Shown here: one piece after another, positions 40,157 to 51,558 of the stretch | Numbering within the stretch: position 1 is the first letter of the stretch | Layout: the number at the start of each line of letters is the position of its first letter | Source of the DNA: Forficula auricularia | Lineage: Eukaryota; Arthropoda; Insecta; Dermaptera; Forficulidae | NCBI GenBank assembly: GCA_024734495.1 | Contig: JALMQS010000552.1 | Span: 1-64,000, forward strand | Direction: 5' to 3' | Length of the DNA: 64,000 nt | The notes under the pieces: generated by a model | What the model was told of the DNA's origin: nothing | Database searches by the model: none | The model's input: only the letters and a program-made list of their open reading frames with translations | Made by a program: the position numbers and the translations under genes

Positions 40157-41527
40157 CAGGGATGTCCAATCTTTTGGCTTATAAGGGCCGCATAAAAAAT
40201 ATTGTCCTCTTTTTTAAACTAGTGTCCCGTAAAAGTCCCGTTTTCCAGTAATACTTATAATGAAGATTTCTTTATAGGTCTTTAGGCTCCAGTAAAACAC
40301 GATGGTTAACTTTACTGCCTGGATTGGAGAGAATTTTAAAAATGTTTATTCCACTTAAATCATATTTTGAATCTCAAGATAAGTGCCCAAATATTATTAA
40401 ACAATTCTTTGAAAGTTACTCTTCGGAAACATGGCTTTTTTGTTCATTCTTTGAGGTCACTGTTTCATAAATCTATTCTTGATATTTAAGCTCAAAATGT
40501 GTCAGTGATTCTATAAAGGTACATTTACCTATGTATTCTTTAAAATGAATTTTTTTTTGTTAATTATATTTTAAAAATGTTCTGACATTACCTAGTTCTT
40601 ACCCCTATCACCACTTCCATTTATATGGCATGTCCCGTATTTTGCTTAAAGATAAATGGCCACCTTAGCTTAAGATAACATAACTATGTTTCTTTAATAT
40701 ACCATAAAATTATATACATTTACAATTGTTATATTTATAAAAATAAAAATAAACGTGAAATATACTAATTCTTTTGATATTTGTTAATCAAAAAAGATGG
40801 TTAATAATAATATATAATAATGATTTCACCATGACAAAGGAGCAAAATTATAATAATTTTTGAGTTCTTTTTCCTTCAGGATTTTCTTTTTATATCATTT
40901 AGCACTTTAAAAAGTTTTAATTACTGAAATAATAAATATTTTAGAAAATGGAAATATGAGATGAAGAATAATTTTTGAATATTCGTAGCTTCAATGATTT
41001 TTTTACCTGAGAGGTGAGCTTATTTTGCTTTTAGTGAATTTTATTCTTTAAAATAGCTTCACGTATATGTGAATTCATATTTTCCAAAAAAATGAATAAA
41101 TATTGTGAAGCAAGAAATATTTGTTTCTGGGTAGATAATATTTATAAAATTCTAAAAGAGACATTAATAATTGTTTTTTCAAGTTCAATGTCTAATTGCA
41201 GTTTTATTCCATACATTCATCAGATTGTTTGCAGGGAAATATTTTTATCTAATAAAAATGGAGTCAAAATTGGGATTATTTTTTGCGAAATCTTGATATA
41301 TTTTTTCATGTTCAAAATTGGAATTTTATTCTTCGAAAACTTTTGGCGAGATATTCGAATTTATTCTTATTTTTAGAAAAAAATTATCAGGTCAAATTAT
41401 ATTAGAAATGTTTTCTAGTAAGTACATAAAAATCTTAATGTTTTAAGGAAGTTTATAATATTATTATTATACATTCATTGAATCGCTGAGCGCATGCGGC
41501 CCTCGGGCTATGGGTTGGACAGCCCTC
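40157..41527. mobile_element. hAT-like element, no transposase seen
   Basis: Left CAGGGATGTCCAATC, right GGGTTGGACAGCCCTC; flanks GTTTAGAT and GTTTAGTT (seven of eight). GGGCCGC and GCGGCCCTC lie just inside the ends. The 94-codon frame at 41092 has no recognisable motif. Confidence 0.7.
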
Positions 41528-41529
41528 GT

Positions 41530-42250
41530 TTAGTTGTTAAATGTGACAATGTTTCATGAATTTTGTGAATTCGGAAAATTAAAAAAAGTATTGGGAACTA
41601 GGGTCGCTCTGGATAAATTATGAAGTATATGTCAACGAACAGTTTGAGCTAGAATGTTGAAAAACATAAGAGAAATATGCAGGTTATTAAAATTTCTGCT
41701 CCATAACGGATGTTTAAGATAAAAATTCGATTTTATTTTGCATTTTCTAACATGAATTTTTCGAAGCTAGAAACCTTAAAAATGTAATAAGATCTAGGAT
41801 TGCCGCAACTCTCGCTTGTCGGATATTTTACGCCCCGTTGGCATATATTCCTAATATATTTTATTTTATTTTTGTAACAATCACCTTGCATTTATTTAAT
41901 TCAACTATTATTTAAAAAGATTTAAGCTAAAATCAAAGTTAAAATTGTATTTAATAAATTAATCAGGAGTGTAGAAATTAATATAATTTTTTTCAGAAAA
42001 TCTCTCCCTCATCGAAAATTCTGCTTCATTTTATAATTAATTCGATAAGCCTTTTGATGCTAAGGATTACAAGGGCGAAATAGAGATATAGGATTGAAAT
42101 TTTCGATAATCTCTTCAGGTCTCAGGCTATTCTAGAATTATACAAGCTGAAGAATCATATTTAATTTAAATAGTAATAATGGTAAATATATTGATCAGTA
42201 TAACCGTTGCTTTTCTGAGATAGAGGATCGCAATTCTAAGTATTTCGTTT
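41530..42250. other. AT-rich stretch, nothing recognised
   Basis: No ORF, structure or second copy noticed. Confidence 0.35.
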
Positions 42251-42255
42251 TCATT

Positions 42256-43042
42256 GAGATGCACACAACACGACCGAGATTAGGAATGCTGTAAATAGAG
42301 CACATGTTGTCTTAATCCACTTCAGAACAACCCAGTGGTAATGTTAAGTAACTTCGATAATCCTTTGGAAATTTGTGCTTTAAACATCCCAAGACCGTGA
42401 CTATCGGTAAATTGTAATTAATAAATAAATACAACAGTAGATTCTGGTTAATTGTTAAGTAAGCAGCCGTTTATTAAGACAAACGTTGAATGGCAATATC
42501 GAAAATACCTAGAAAAAAATTTCGCGTAAAAAATATAAGTATTACTAGTCCAAAAGTTGTTCCAATTAAACTGAATCTGATGTAGAACTTTAGAACAAGA
42601 CAAATCAAATGACATCTTAAATTATTTATTTATTATTCAACAGCACATAATAAATAAATAAATAGGCAACAGTGCCTGATCTACACACATTTCAAGGGTG
42701 GTTATTCTGAAATTCTCATTTGAACTGTTAGTATAAAAGCTCATTAATGTACTTAACCAGAGTGCACTTTGTTTTCTGATGAAAATCGATTAGATTTGAT
42801 ATACATATACTAGTACTATTAAAAAATATAATTAGTTAATATATTCCATTGTTATTTATGTTTCGATATTAATAAGATTTTGTCTACGGCCTTGGCATGT
42901 TCAAAGCATCGGTTCTCAATGAATCAATGAAATTAAGCGACATATGTTTGCTCTGAAGTGGGTGACCCTCCTCTGACATCAAGCACTGTTGGTGTATTTT
43001 CTGTCTTTACGAACTCGGTCGTGTTGCGTGCATCCGCATCTC
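42256..43042. mobile_element. TIR element, superfamily unknown
   Basis: GAGATGCACACAACACGACC at the left mirrors CGGTCGTGTTGCGTGCAT and GCATCTC at the right, with a six-base insertion in the right copy. A second mirrored piece lies inside (CCACTTCAGA and TCTGAAGTGG). No transposase frame. Confidence 0.5.
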
Positions 43043-43107
43043 AAAAGAATTGATGAGGAAGACCTAAAGGGATTTACTGGTAGTTGCAAGAATTTATTAA
43101 TATAGAA

Positions 43108-43616
43108 CAGAGGTCGGGGACTTTTTTAGTCATTACCCCAAAATATTTTTGCTTAGGTCACTGTTATCCCTACATTCTGAAAAAGCAAAAAAAAGCAAGG
43201 TAAATGTATATTATTTATTGAATTAATTGGAATTTTACATGAAAACTATCTGTAAGTAAATAAAAAATAGTAAACATCAACATAATTCAAACGGTTTTAC
43301 GTTTTAGAAAAATGAAGGTGCTTCGCATTGTCGCTAAAAATGACCTCAAAATTAGGGAATTTTTGTAGTGAGCTCAATTTGAATACGGTCCTCGGCATTC
43401 AGCCGATTTCTGTTCTTCGTTTTTACATTTAATAAAGTCGAAAATATTTATACAATATATTTATTAATTTTACGATTTTGAATTCCTGGAAAAGCTATCA
43501 AAGTAAAAATACTATAATAGTTTATAAAATAGAAAATTTTAAAAATACCCTTATTACCCCCGATAGTTTCATTGTTACCCCATTTGGGGTAATTAACCCC
43601 GGTTCCCCGACCGCTG
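43108..43616. mobile_element. hAT MITE with perfect 8-bp duplication
   Basis: ATATAGAA at 43100-43107 and 43617-43624. Ends CAGAGGTCGGGGA and TCCCCGACCGCTG agree at 12 of 13. It lies against an HH-C remnant. Confidence 0.85.
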
Positions 43617-43624
43617 ATATAGAA

Positions 43625-43704
43625 CGGACTTTTCATCGTCTTAAAAAACCCGACGATTCAGAAAATAGCCCGTCCTTCTTCAGGGTTTAAAAGGATAAAC
43701 CTCT
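43625..43704 (-). pseudogene. HH-C hammerhead remnant between two hAT MITEs
   Basis: Minus strand: AAACCCTGAAGAAGGACGGG, then GAATCGTCGGGTTT. The core CTGAAGA is present but GAAA has become GAAT and stem II is broken. Confidence 0.55.
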
Positions 43705-43712
43705 GTGTAGGT

Positions 43713-44229
43713 TAGGGTGCTCCTTATTTTGGACATTTTTGAATATTTACGCCGACAAGGGCTCATATGGTTAGAAATAAATTTAAAAAAAATATCCCCC
43801 AGTTTCTATCTCAATTTTAACATAGTGCTAAACAGCGATTAAGTTTCACATCTAAATAACATAGGGTTTTTAGCATTGAACGATCATTTTTTTAAATTTA
43901 AGTAATGGTTCAAAAAATTTGAAACTCTGTAGACTTTATCCTTATAATAGTAGCTATCTTTCAGAATTTTTACAAATTTTTAGCTATTACAATTTTGGAG
44001 TTACATCTAGATAAAATACTGCTATATCTTAGTATTAGTAAGTTATAGACTCCAAAATTAAAATAGCTAAAAACTTGTAAAAATTCTGAGGGATAGCTAC
44101 TATTATAAGGATAAAGTCTACAGAGTTTCAAATTTTTTGAAGCATTACTTTGGCCGTAATAAAAAATTGTACCATATGAGCTCCTGTTAGCGTAAATATT
44201 CGAAAATATCCTAAATAAGGAGCACCCTA
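43713..44229. mobile_element. Foldback hAT-like MITE with perfect 8-bp duplication
   Basis: GTGTAGGT at 43705-43712 and 44230-44237. Ends TAGGGTGCTCCTTATTT and AAATAAGGAGCACCCTA. Arms pair over most of the length (ACTCTGTAGACTTTATCC with GGATAAAGTCTACAGAGT), centre near 44000. Confidence 0.85.
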
Positions 44230-44280
44230 GTGTAGGTATATTAATTTTATTTTTAATTGCAATTAAGTTTAAAATTTTAT

Positions 44281-44470
44281 GCACAGCGGTGCCTTAATGA
44301 TGGTCGGAGAGTCAAAACGTTTGAAAAAAAAATAAATGTTATTTAATTCTGACTGCAAATAAAAATCGACTTTTTTTACTTGAATATAAAATTGAAAATA
44401 ATATTATTATATCGCTTTTAAGTAAAGCAAAAATTATCCGATCAACGGTCGGTCCGCCAGATACTCTAAT
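44281..44470 (+). repeat. Dispersed repeat, copy of 19866-20041
   Basis: Shares ACAGCGGTGCCTTAATGATG, AAATAAAAATCGACTTTT and ATATCGCTTTT with the earlier copy. Confidence 0.55.
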
Positions 44471-44977
44471 ATAATAGGTTTACGTATAATGATGTAGGCT
44501 TTAAGATTTAAAAAGAAAGATGTTGTCTGGTGCTGGCTGAACAACCTCTACAAATCAGATGAGCACACATATTTTGGTTGATTGGGATGACTTCATGAAT
44601 AAATCTTCATTGAGTGCGTAATGGATAACGTAAGAGCTAAGGTACAGTAAGTTACAAAACTTAAGAAAAAAAATCTAGTACCTACTTAAATAACATGAAA
44701 AGATCAAATAAAAGAGTAAAATAGATAGGGAAGATGAATTCCAGCCATTCATATTCATATCCTGAAAAATCAATTATTCATCAGCAAATCGTTTCTTTTT
44801 TCCTTGATTCTATTATCTTAAATATTTTAAATATTTCTTTCAAAAAAAGTGATGAAAAAATGAAGGCATCATATTATCATTAATTATATGGTAAATAAGT
44901 TAAGTAAGTACATAGTTGTTTTATTATTATATATAAAAAAAATATTCAATAAATAGATTTTACTAATATTCTATTAT

Positions 44978-45170
44978 AATAAATTATATTTTAAAAAAAC
45001 TAAAAAACATGCTTCTAAAAAGTACAAAATAATGTAATACTTAATCAAAAAGTATGGGACGCAGAAACTTTTAATTAATTTCGACAAAGTGCCCCACGCT
45101 TTTTGATTAAGTATTACATTATTTTGTACTTTTTAGAAGCGTGTTTTTTAGTTTTTTTAAAATATAATTT
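44978..45170. repeat. Palindrome (about 190 bp)
   Basis: AAAAAGTACAAAATAATGTA mirrors TACATTATTTTGTACTTTTT; the arms are about 80 bp with a 34-bp loop (ACGCAGAAACTTTTAATTAA). No hammerhead core. Confidence 0.65.
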
Positions 45171-45179
45171 ATTTTTTTA

Positions 45180-45790
45180 CTTTTTACTCTTAATTATTTT
45201 TATAGAGAAAAGTTTGCGGAATTTAACAGAATGAAATGTATTTATTTTTATTATTTTTATATAATTTAATTTAAATTGAGTACGTAAACAATTATTTTAA
45301 TAGAGAAATGTTTGCGGGATTTAACAGAACAAAAGTCACTTTGATAGATGGGTACAAGTGAAGGTAATATAAAGCATGTAAAATAAAATACAATTGAATT
45401 GAATGAAATTTGATGTTTTTAAAGGTAAGACTAAAAGCAAATCTCATGTTTCTAATAGCGTTTTCAGCGAATTAGTTAACTCTTTCCTGTCCTCAGTACA
45501 ACGGTTGCTTTGGAGAGCAAAATAAACATAATACAAAAGATATAGGGTTTATGACGTCAATACCATCGTGTGCACATTAAACTCCAAAAAAAGAACCCTA
45601 TAAGAGACAACATAATCTCATTCTGAGGGTTCTGTAGAAGAAAAGAAATAGAAGAACTATATACATTGGTTTAAAATGAAGATGATACTCAATTTCTTTC
45701 TAAAACAAGGGATAAATCCAATACACTAGCTAATAATATTTTATTGCATCAGGTGAATTTATATTCTTATATGCGTTGAAGCTTTTTACA
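45180..45790. other. AT-rich stretch, nothing recognised
   Basis: AGAAAAGTTTGCGGAATTTA and AGAAATGTTTGCGGGATTTA at about 45207 and 45303 form a short direct repeat about 96 bp apart. No ORF. Confidence 0.35.
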
Positions 45791-45797
45791 TGTACAT

Positions 45798-46051
45798 ATC
45801 GTCGCTGATCTTACAAAACCTCGTAAGTCCGATTTTTGGTCAAATACGTATTATACGTTTATACCGACCAACTTTTCACGGCGCATCTGTCTATTGAAAC
45901 CTTATTATTCTATTCCAATTTAATTTCGCGCTACGGACAAATAATAAATATTGCATTGTATTTGTATGTATTGTTGTTTAAAATGTTTTTTCTTGTTTTC
46001 TGGCAAACAATGAATTTAGGACTTTCGAGGTTTTGTAAGATCAGCTACGAT
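45798..46051 (+). mobile_element. TCGTCG MITE, full-length copy
   Basis: Ends ATCGTCGCTGATCTTACAAA and TTTTGTAAGATCAGCTACGA; 254 bp. Copies: 8344, 23451, 49794. The 117-codon frame starting inside it is not a gene. Confidence 0.75.
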
Positions 46052-46239
46052 GATGTGTGTGTTTTATTAAAATTTTTCCACAATATAAAATCATTGAAAT
46101 TAAATAAATATTGTCGTATTGGACTTGAGTGTTCATTGGATCCAGCAGCTCTCAAAACTTTTTTCGAATACCAAACAACCAATATTTAAGTTACGTACAT
46201 CTTTGTATGAAAGATATTTATTTGCCGATGGTAATAGAT

Positions 46240-46710
46240 TCAAATTTACAAGAAATCATAAGTTGGTGTCATCTATTAAAGTCGATGGAATGGAATATTT
46301 TTAATTATATGTCAGAGGGGTTGTTTTCCTCCCTCGGGAATCGAACCCGAGTGCCAGTAACAGCAATCCGGGCCACCTGCCTCACCTGCAGGATGCGAAC
46401 CTCTCTGACATATGTACACGGGTGAAATATTTTACTCAAAGATTGTTATCTTAATTTGTAAAATTTCGCGATATAGTGATTCTAAATTTAAACATATAGC
46501 CATGCCATATAATTTAAATAAAGGTCGTTGAGTACATATGTCAGAGAGGTTCGCATCCTGCAGGTGAGCCAGGTGGCCCGGATTGCTGTTACTGGCACTC
46601 GGGTTCGATTCCCGAGGGGGTGAAAAACAACCCCTCTGACATATAATTAAAAATATTCCATTCCATCGAATTTAATAGATGACACCAACTTATGATTTCT
46701 TGTACATTTT
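46240..46710. repeat. Palindrome formed by two opposed tRNA-derived SINEs
   Basis: 46240-46420 is the reverse complement of 46538-46710 with few differences. Each arm is a CATATGTCAGAG-family SINE (B box GGGTTCGATTCCCGAG, tRNA-like CTGCAGGTGAGCCAGGTGG). The tails point outward. The spacer is about 115 bp. Confidence 0.75.
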
Positions 46711-46884
46711 TGTAGATCATTTATATTTTTGTCTAGAAAATATTCCATTCAAAAAATTTTACTAATCCTTTTTAACTTATAGTTAACAAACAGAGGCCTA
46801 TTTATTCTCTTAAATTGTTTTTTGAGAACCTATTAAATAGTAAATAATTTTTAAATTTAACATAATTTCGAATATCAACAGGGA

Positions 46885-46935
46885 ATATTCACCAACTCTG
46901 ATACGCGTATCATAGTTTGAGAACCATTGCACTAG
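46885..46935. repeat. hAT-type end fragment
   Basis: GATACGCGTATCATAGTTTG and AGAACCATTGC look like the right end of a hAT (mirror of CAGTGGTTCT). No matching left end found nearby. Confidence 0.35.
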
Positions 46936-47091
46936 AGGCTTAAATTTGAAAATGAATTTAATATAATTTTAATTTTGTAATTAAAAATATTAAGCAACAA
47001 AAATCTATATCAATGAAATAAAGATAGAATATATGCAAACAGAAAATGCTAAAAGTCAATTGTCAAATTATGTCCATTCTAAAGAGACAAT

Positions 47092-47819
47092 CTTAAGGTA
47101 GTTGTTTCGCGACAATACTAGCAAAAAGTTAATGCTAGAGTATATAGAACAGACAATAAGGATTCATAATTCATAAGCCCAAAACTTTTTGCTGTTTATG
47201 TACCGATTCTAGCCAATCCCGTGCTCGTTTGACAAATCTGGCACCATTGTAAGAGATTGAATATTTTTATATTAAAATGACAGATAAAATACATTTTAAA
47301 GGTCGATTTATTTCTATAAAAATCGTTTTGTTATTTTTTAACAAATGTAATCAAAGCATACGTTACATTTTATGTAAATTATAATTTTGAAAAAATCTAG
47401 CGCATGCGCGCTTTTTACATCTTTCACTGGTTAAATAAATGCGCTGTTGCCAAATTGTTTTTAGTGTAAATTTTCATTATTTATTCATTATTATCTCAGA
47501 AACTGTGTTGTAACTATGAATCAAAATTGTCTTAAAATATGTATTGGTTATTGATTAATGGTGGTTTAGTTTTTTTATAAAAATGGTAAGAAGGGTTTCT
47601 TAATTATAATTAAATATGTATGAAAAATTTTCGATATCCCGTATCGTGCAATGTTAAAGAGCCTGAAAAACTATATCTTTGGAATTTAATATCTCCGGAA
47701 CTATATTGTTCATAAATTTCGTTTTGCCACCAATCGATGCAGAAGTATTTAAATAATAATCTGTCTAAATTTCAAAAAAAATCCTAAGAAAACCCATTTG
47801 GCGGAACAATTACCTTAAG
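47092..47819 (-). mobile_element. T1 TIR element with TTAA at both ends
   Basis: TTAAGGTAGTTGTTTCGC at the left, GGCGGAACAATTACCTTAA at the right. TTAA on both sides would fit a TTAA-targeting transposon such as piggyBac, but the TIR sequence does not settle this. On the plus strand near 47275 it encodes MTDKIHFKGRFIS, the start of the T1 peptide. Sister copies: 14080, 16949, 54556. Confidence 0.65.
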
Positions 47820-48530
47820 AACTTGAAACTGTGGACGGTTGATGAACTTAGAGTCTTCCAATTAAACACAGAAGAGAAAAGAAATCTCTGATCTTAATCG
47901 AGAAAAAAAAATGTGTTTTCTATTTGTGTATTTAGAAAGAGATCATAAACTGCTGTAAGGGAGAGGGTGTGACAGCTGCCTGCTCATGGTACCGTCTACT
48001 GTCTTTGACGCTATAGGTAAAGAAAAATTCACGGATAGATAGTCAACCGTTGTGTCGTGACAATTCTTGCAGGATTAAAGAAAAAACTGTGAAGATATTT
48101 TTCTGACAAAATAATTAAAAAAAAGAATAAATAAGTAAATAATAAAAAAGAAGACACACCTTATAAATTAACATAAAAATCTTGAGAGGACGAAATTAAA
48201 ACAAAAAGATTTTTTTTTTTTTTAATGATATTGATGTGAGAAGGAGAGACACCAGAAGGTGGATCCCCTAAAGGCCTGTATGGGCTGGCCCCTCCATCGT
48301 GAAAAGAACAGAGTAGAAGGAAAAGAAGCCGGGATCACGAGCCAATCTCAGAAACTTAGATACAATTCAATATCCAATTTACTAAGGTTTTTAGGGGCTT
48401 CGAGCAGTGGTAAATTCTCCGCGCGATAAATTCGGTTAAATTTATCTCCCACTTAATTTTGAAGTTCATTAAAAAAAAAGGTGTCTACATTAATTAGAAA
48501 TACTCTATTTTACATGTATATCTCATAGGT
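47820..48530. other. Low-copy stretch, nothing recognised
   Basis: 48225-48350 is GC-richer (CCCCTAAAGGCCTGTATGGG) without an ORF. Could be transcribed host sequence; no evidence either way. Confidence 0.3.
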
Positions 48531-48559
48531 TCAAATAACAAGTTGAATATTTTCGTTTC

Positions 48560-48825
48560 GTGTGTAAGTTATGTGAACCGCTTGCTATTATGACAAAGAA
48601 TATTTACCTACAAACTAGTCTAATCGGGTATTTGAAGAGTTCATGGGAAATAGCAGATAAAATATTTCTAAATAAAAACACTGATGATTATAAGGTCAAA
48701 CTTTCGAAACTATAGCCTCTAACAAAAAAATTACATATATGAGTATATTTATTTGCCTCAAACATAGGACAACCTCAGTAATTTTTCTTTATGAATCAAC
48801 GACTCTGCTACTCTCTGCAAAAAAG
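48560..48825 (+). pseudogene. HH-A element, hammerhead cleavage site mutated
   Basis: Body GAACCGCTTGCTATTATGAC and TAATCGGGTATTTGAAGAGT; ribozyme 48679-48721 with CTGATGA and GAAA intact but ATAGCC in place of ATAGTC, so the NUH rule is broken. Tail GAATCAACGACTCTGCTACT follows. Confidence 0.65.
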
Positions 48826-48984
48826 TCTTTTTATTTATATTTGTATTATGTTAGAACGGTTGTATTCACCGCGTAAAACTTTCTAATAACAGATTCTATC
48901 TTCATCATTCAAAAATTTAGTAGTTATACTTGGTTCTAATTCAATATATATATAAGAGCCTAGATTAATTTGTAACAACGCTAA

Positions 48985-49085
48985 GAGAATTTTTTTTAAA
49001 AAATTACCCTCTTGCCCTAGAATGGAACCGACGAACTCTTGAACTAAGGGCATCAGCTCTAGCCATTACACCAATGCAACATTAA
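48985..49085 (-). repeat. tRNA-like sequence, possible SINE head
   Basis: Minus strand: TGGTGTAATGGCTAGAGC resembles an A box and GTCGGTTCCATTC a decayed B box, about 40 bp apart. No clear body or duplication. Confidence 0.3.
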
Positions 49086-49574
49086 TTAAACTATATATTT
49101 TTGATTTAGACTTTGTGTCGAGATAATATTGTATTCATTTGAACTCGAATGAAAATGAAAAAACACCAATAGATTTTAAATTAAGAAACATTAAATATAT
49201 ATTAATTAACGAGGCAAATTTGAAATATAATTGTCAGCTCGGATTTTAAACTGATGGCTCCAATCGATTTTCATTAAGCAGGCAAATTTGAAATATAATT
49301 GTAATTTGGAATCGAATTTTGAAATGAAAGACTCCAATTCATTTTAAATTAAGAAACATTAAATATATTGATAATTATTCCTCCCCCCCACCCCCTCACC
49401 ACTCAAAAATTAAAGAGACGAAACTTTTAAGAGACAATGTATTTTCGGTAGTTTACGGGTATACATTTGGAGTGTGGTTTTTTAAGAGGAATAAAATTTT
49501 TGGACCGAGACGCTGCCCGCCAGGGGACCAACTCGGAGGGCCGAGCTTGAGGGCGTGCCGAAGGCACGCACGAA

Positions 49575-49770
49575 AGCTCTTATATAATAATAAAAAATTA
49601 GGTGAAATTGAGAGGTGGGTTTCACACAAAATGAAATAAAACAAAAGCGAGTTTAGATTTCGATATCGAATCACTTTTGTTTTATTTCATTTTATGTGAA
49701 ACCCACCTCGCAATTTCACCTAATTTTTTTATTTTTATATAAAAATGTTTCACCTAGAACCAACACCTAT
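49575..49770. repeat. Palindrome with HH-E-like tail
   Basis: AAAATTAGGTGAAATTGAGA mirrors CGCAATTTCACCTAATTTTT and TGAAATAAAACAAAAG mirrors CTTTTGTTTTATTTCA, centre near 49655. AATGTTTCACCTAGAACCAA after it resembles the HH-E 3' end. No core motif found. Confidence 0.55.
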
Positions 49771-49793
49771 ATCATTAAAAGTTACAAAAACAT

Positions 49794-50033
49794 ATCGTCG
49801 CTGATATTTCAAAACCTCGTAAGTCCTAAATTCATTGTTTGCCAGAAAACAAGAAAATTCATTTTAAACAACTATACATTCAAATACAATCCAATATTTA
49901 TTATTTGTAGCGAGAAATTAAATTGGAATAGAATAATAAGGTTTCAATAGACAGATGTGCTGTGAAAAGTTGGTCGGTATAAACGTATAATACGTATTTG
50001 ACCAAAAATCGGACTTTTTGTAAGATCAGCGAT
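49794..50033 (-). mobile_element. TCGTCG MITE, reverse copy
   Basis: Ends ATCGTCGCTGATATTTCAAA and TTTTTGTAAGATCAGCGAT. Slightly shortened relative to 45798-46051. Confidence 0.7.
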
Positions 50034-50039
50034 ATATAT

Positions 50040-50810
50040 AGCTAAACATTTCTATAAAAATCTTAACACTGCTACTATATGCATTTCTCTTTTATTTACC
50101 AAAACAAAAAAAATATCTCTTTAATATTTTTAATCACTTGATTGAGTAAATATTAAAATTTTTGAATCCGAATTGTTATGGATTGGCATTTGCTATTAAT
50201 TGCCAAGAGGGTCATAAAGTCTTTTGGGATTTAATAAAAATTATCCAAAACTCGTATTCATTAAAAAAACACGATCTTGATTTACCAAAAAAAAAAATAT
50301 TAGTTATTAATTAAGGAAAACAAAATGCGATTTTTAATTATATTTTTATTTTGTTTTTTTATTTTTCCGTGTATATTGAGGATAAAATTGTCTTTGTGAC
50401 CTGTGACGTCAGCCCTGTTTGGTCATGTTTCAGCAATAACTTTTTTAATTTTCAAAGCAAGCAAATTAATATGGTAAATACCTAAACAATATTTTTTATC
50501 AATTTTTTTTTTACATATACAATTAAATTAAAAAATTTTAAATAATTTTATTTGTATATTACTTGATGTATATGTATAGAAAGAAGCAGGTGGAGAAAGA
50601 CTTGCGTTTCAGCTCCAGCATCTAAGTTGATTTAATTGAATAATTGAATTGAGTGAGAAACCAGACGCTTTCGTTTCTATTCAGAACTTGTTTCCAAATT
50701 GCATTTTACTAAATAAATCAACCCGTTTGAAATTTGTTTTGAATACAATACAATAAACAATTTTGTTTGTGAATTTGTCGAGATAAATAGACAATTGTGC
50801 CTATCAGCAG
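50040..50810. other. AT-rich stretch, nothing recognised
   Basis: No ORF, structure or second copy noticed. Confidence 0.35.
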
Positions 50811-50814
50811 TAAT

Positions 50815-51340
50815 CAGGTACATTTAATTGGATGGGAGAGAAGTGAGGGCAAAATGGCCATCGGTGTTGTTGTTGCTGTCGCGGAACGTGAACATTTAAA
50901 ATCATTGGTTAATGCATGCCCGGAACATTAGCTTGTTCTAGCTTGTTCCCGTGCCATCCCTCAGGATGACATTGCCATCTCCTGGTCCACGGTTATTTTT
51001 ATCCGGAGGCACGTGGGTCGTTGGGGTTATAATTAGTCGCCAGGCAGCCCCTGTGCACGGGGTCACGTGCAACCCGGGGACTTGCAACGACACCAAATGG
51101 CTCCCGGCCAAATCACGTTTTCTTTTTCATTAATTGACCACGAAAGACGTTTTTTTTTTTATTTATTTATTTTCTTATTGGATTTCTACATTGACGTTCC
51201 GTTTTTGTTTTTTAATCGCGTTTTCCGGTTGGATCGACGCGGTGTTTTGGCTGCAGAGGCGTAAGGCGTAAGTGGGTGCAGGCTTAACGCTTGGAAGGGA
51301 TGCCCGCGCCATCTCAGGGCAAAAGCCGGAACCACTCAAA
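50815..51340. other. Largest GC-rich single-copy island (possible regulatory region)
   Basis: About 500 bp with no second copy in the window. It holds two CACGTG E-boxes (GGCACGTGGG near 51008 and GTCACGTGCA near 51062), homeodomain-type sites (TTTAATTGG, ATAATTAGTC) and a CpG-containing stretch (GTTGCTGTCGCGGAACGTG). ORFs of 60-65 codons overlap but are unconvincing. The site cluster suggests an enhancer or promoter of a gene outside the window; this is inference. Confidence 0.35.
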
Positions 51341-51344
51341 CGAG

Positions 51345-51555
51345 AATGTTTAAAATGGAACCCTTTTCAAAATACACCGATAAATAACTCAAATTTGGTG
51401 AAATGACTTGAATTTGAAACTTTTTCAAGACTCGGTATGCTCTTTGCAGTTTAAATGATAAATATCTAAATGTGATATTCATTTCAATTTAATGTTTTCT
51501 TACCTAGAATCAATAGACCGTACTTAGAATAATAGAATTTAAGAAAATAATCTCT
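51345..51555. repeat. Degenerate dispersed repeat
   Basis: CAAGACTCGGTATGCTCTTT near 51426 recurs in reverse near 58604-58623. Not coding. Confidence 0.4.
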
Positions 51556-51558
51556 AAT

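Noticed and set aside
40157..41527. hAT transposase in the 94-codon frame at 41092
   Set aside because: No hAT motif is visible and the composition is that of AT-rich noise.
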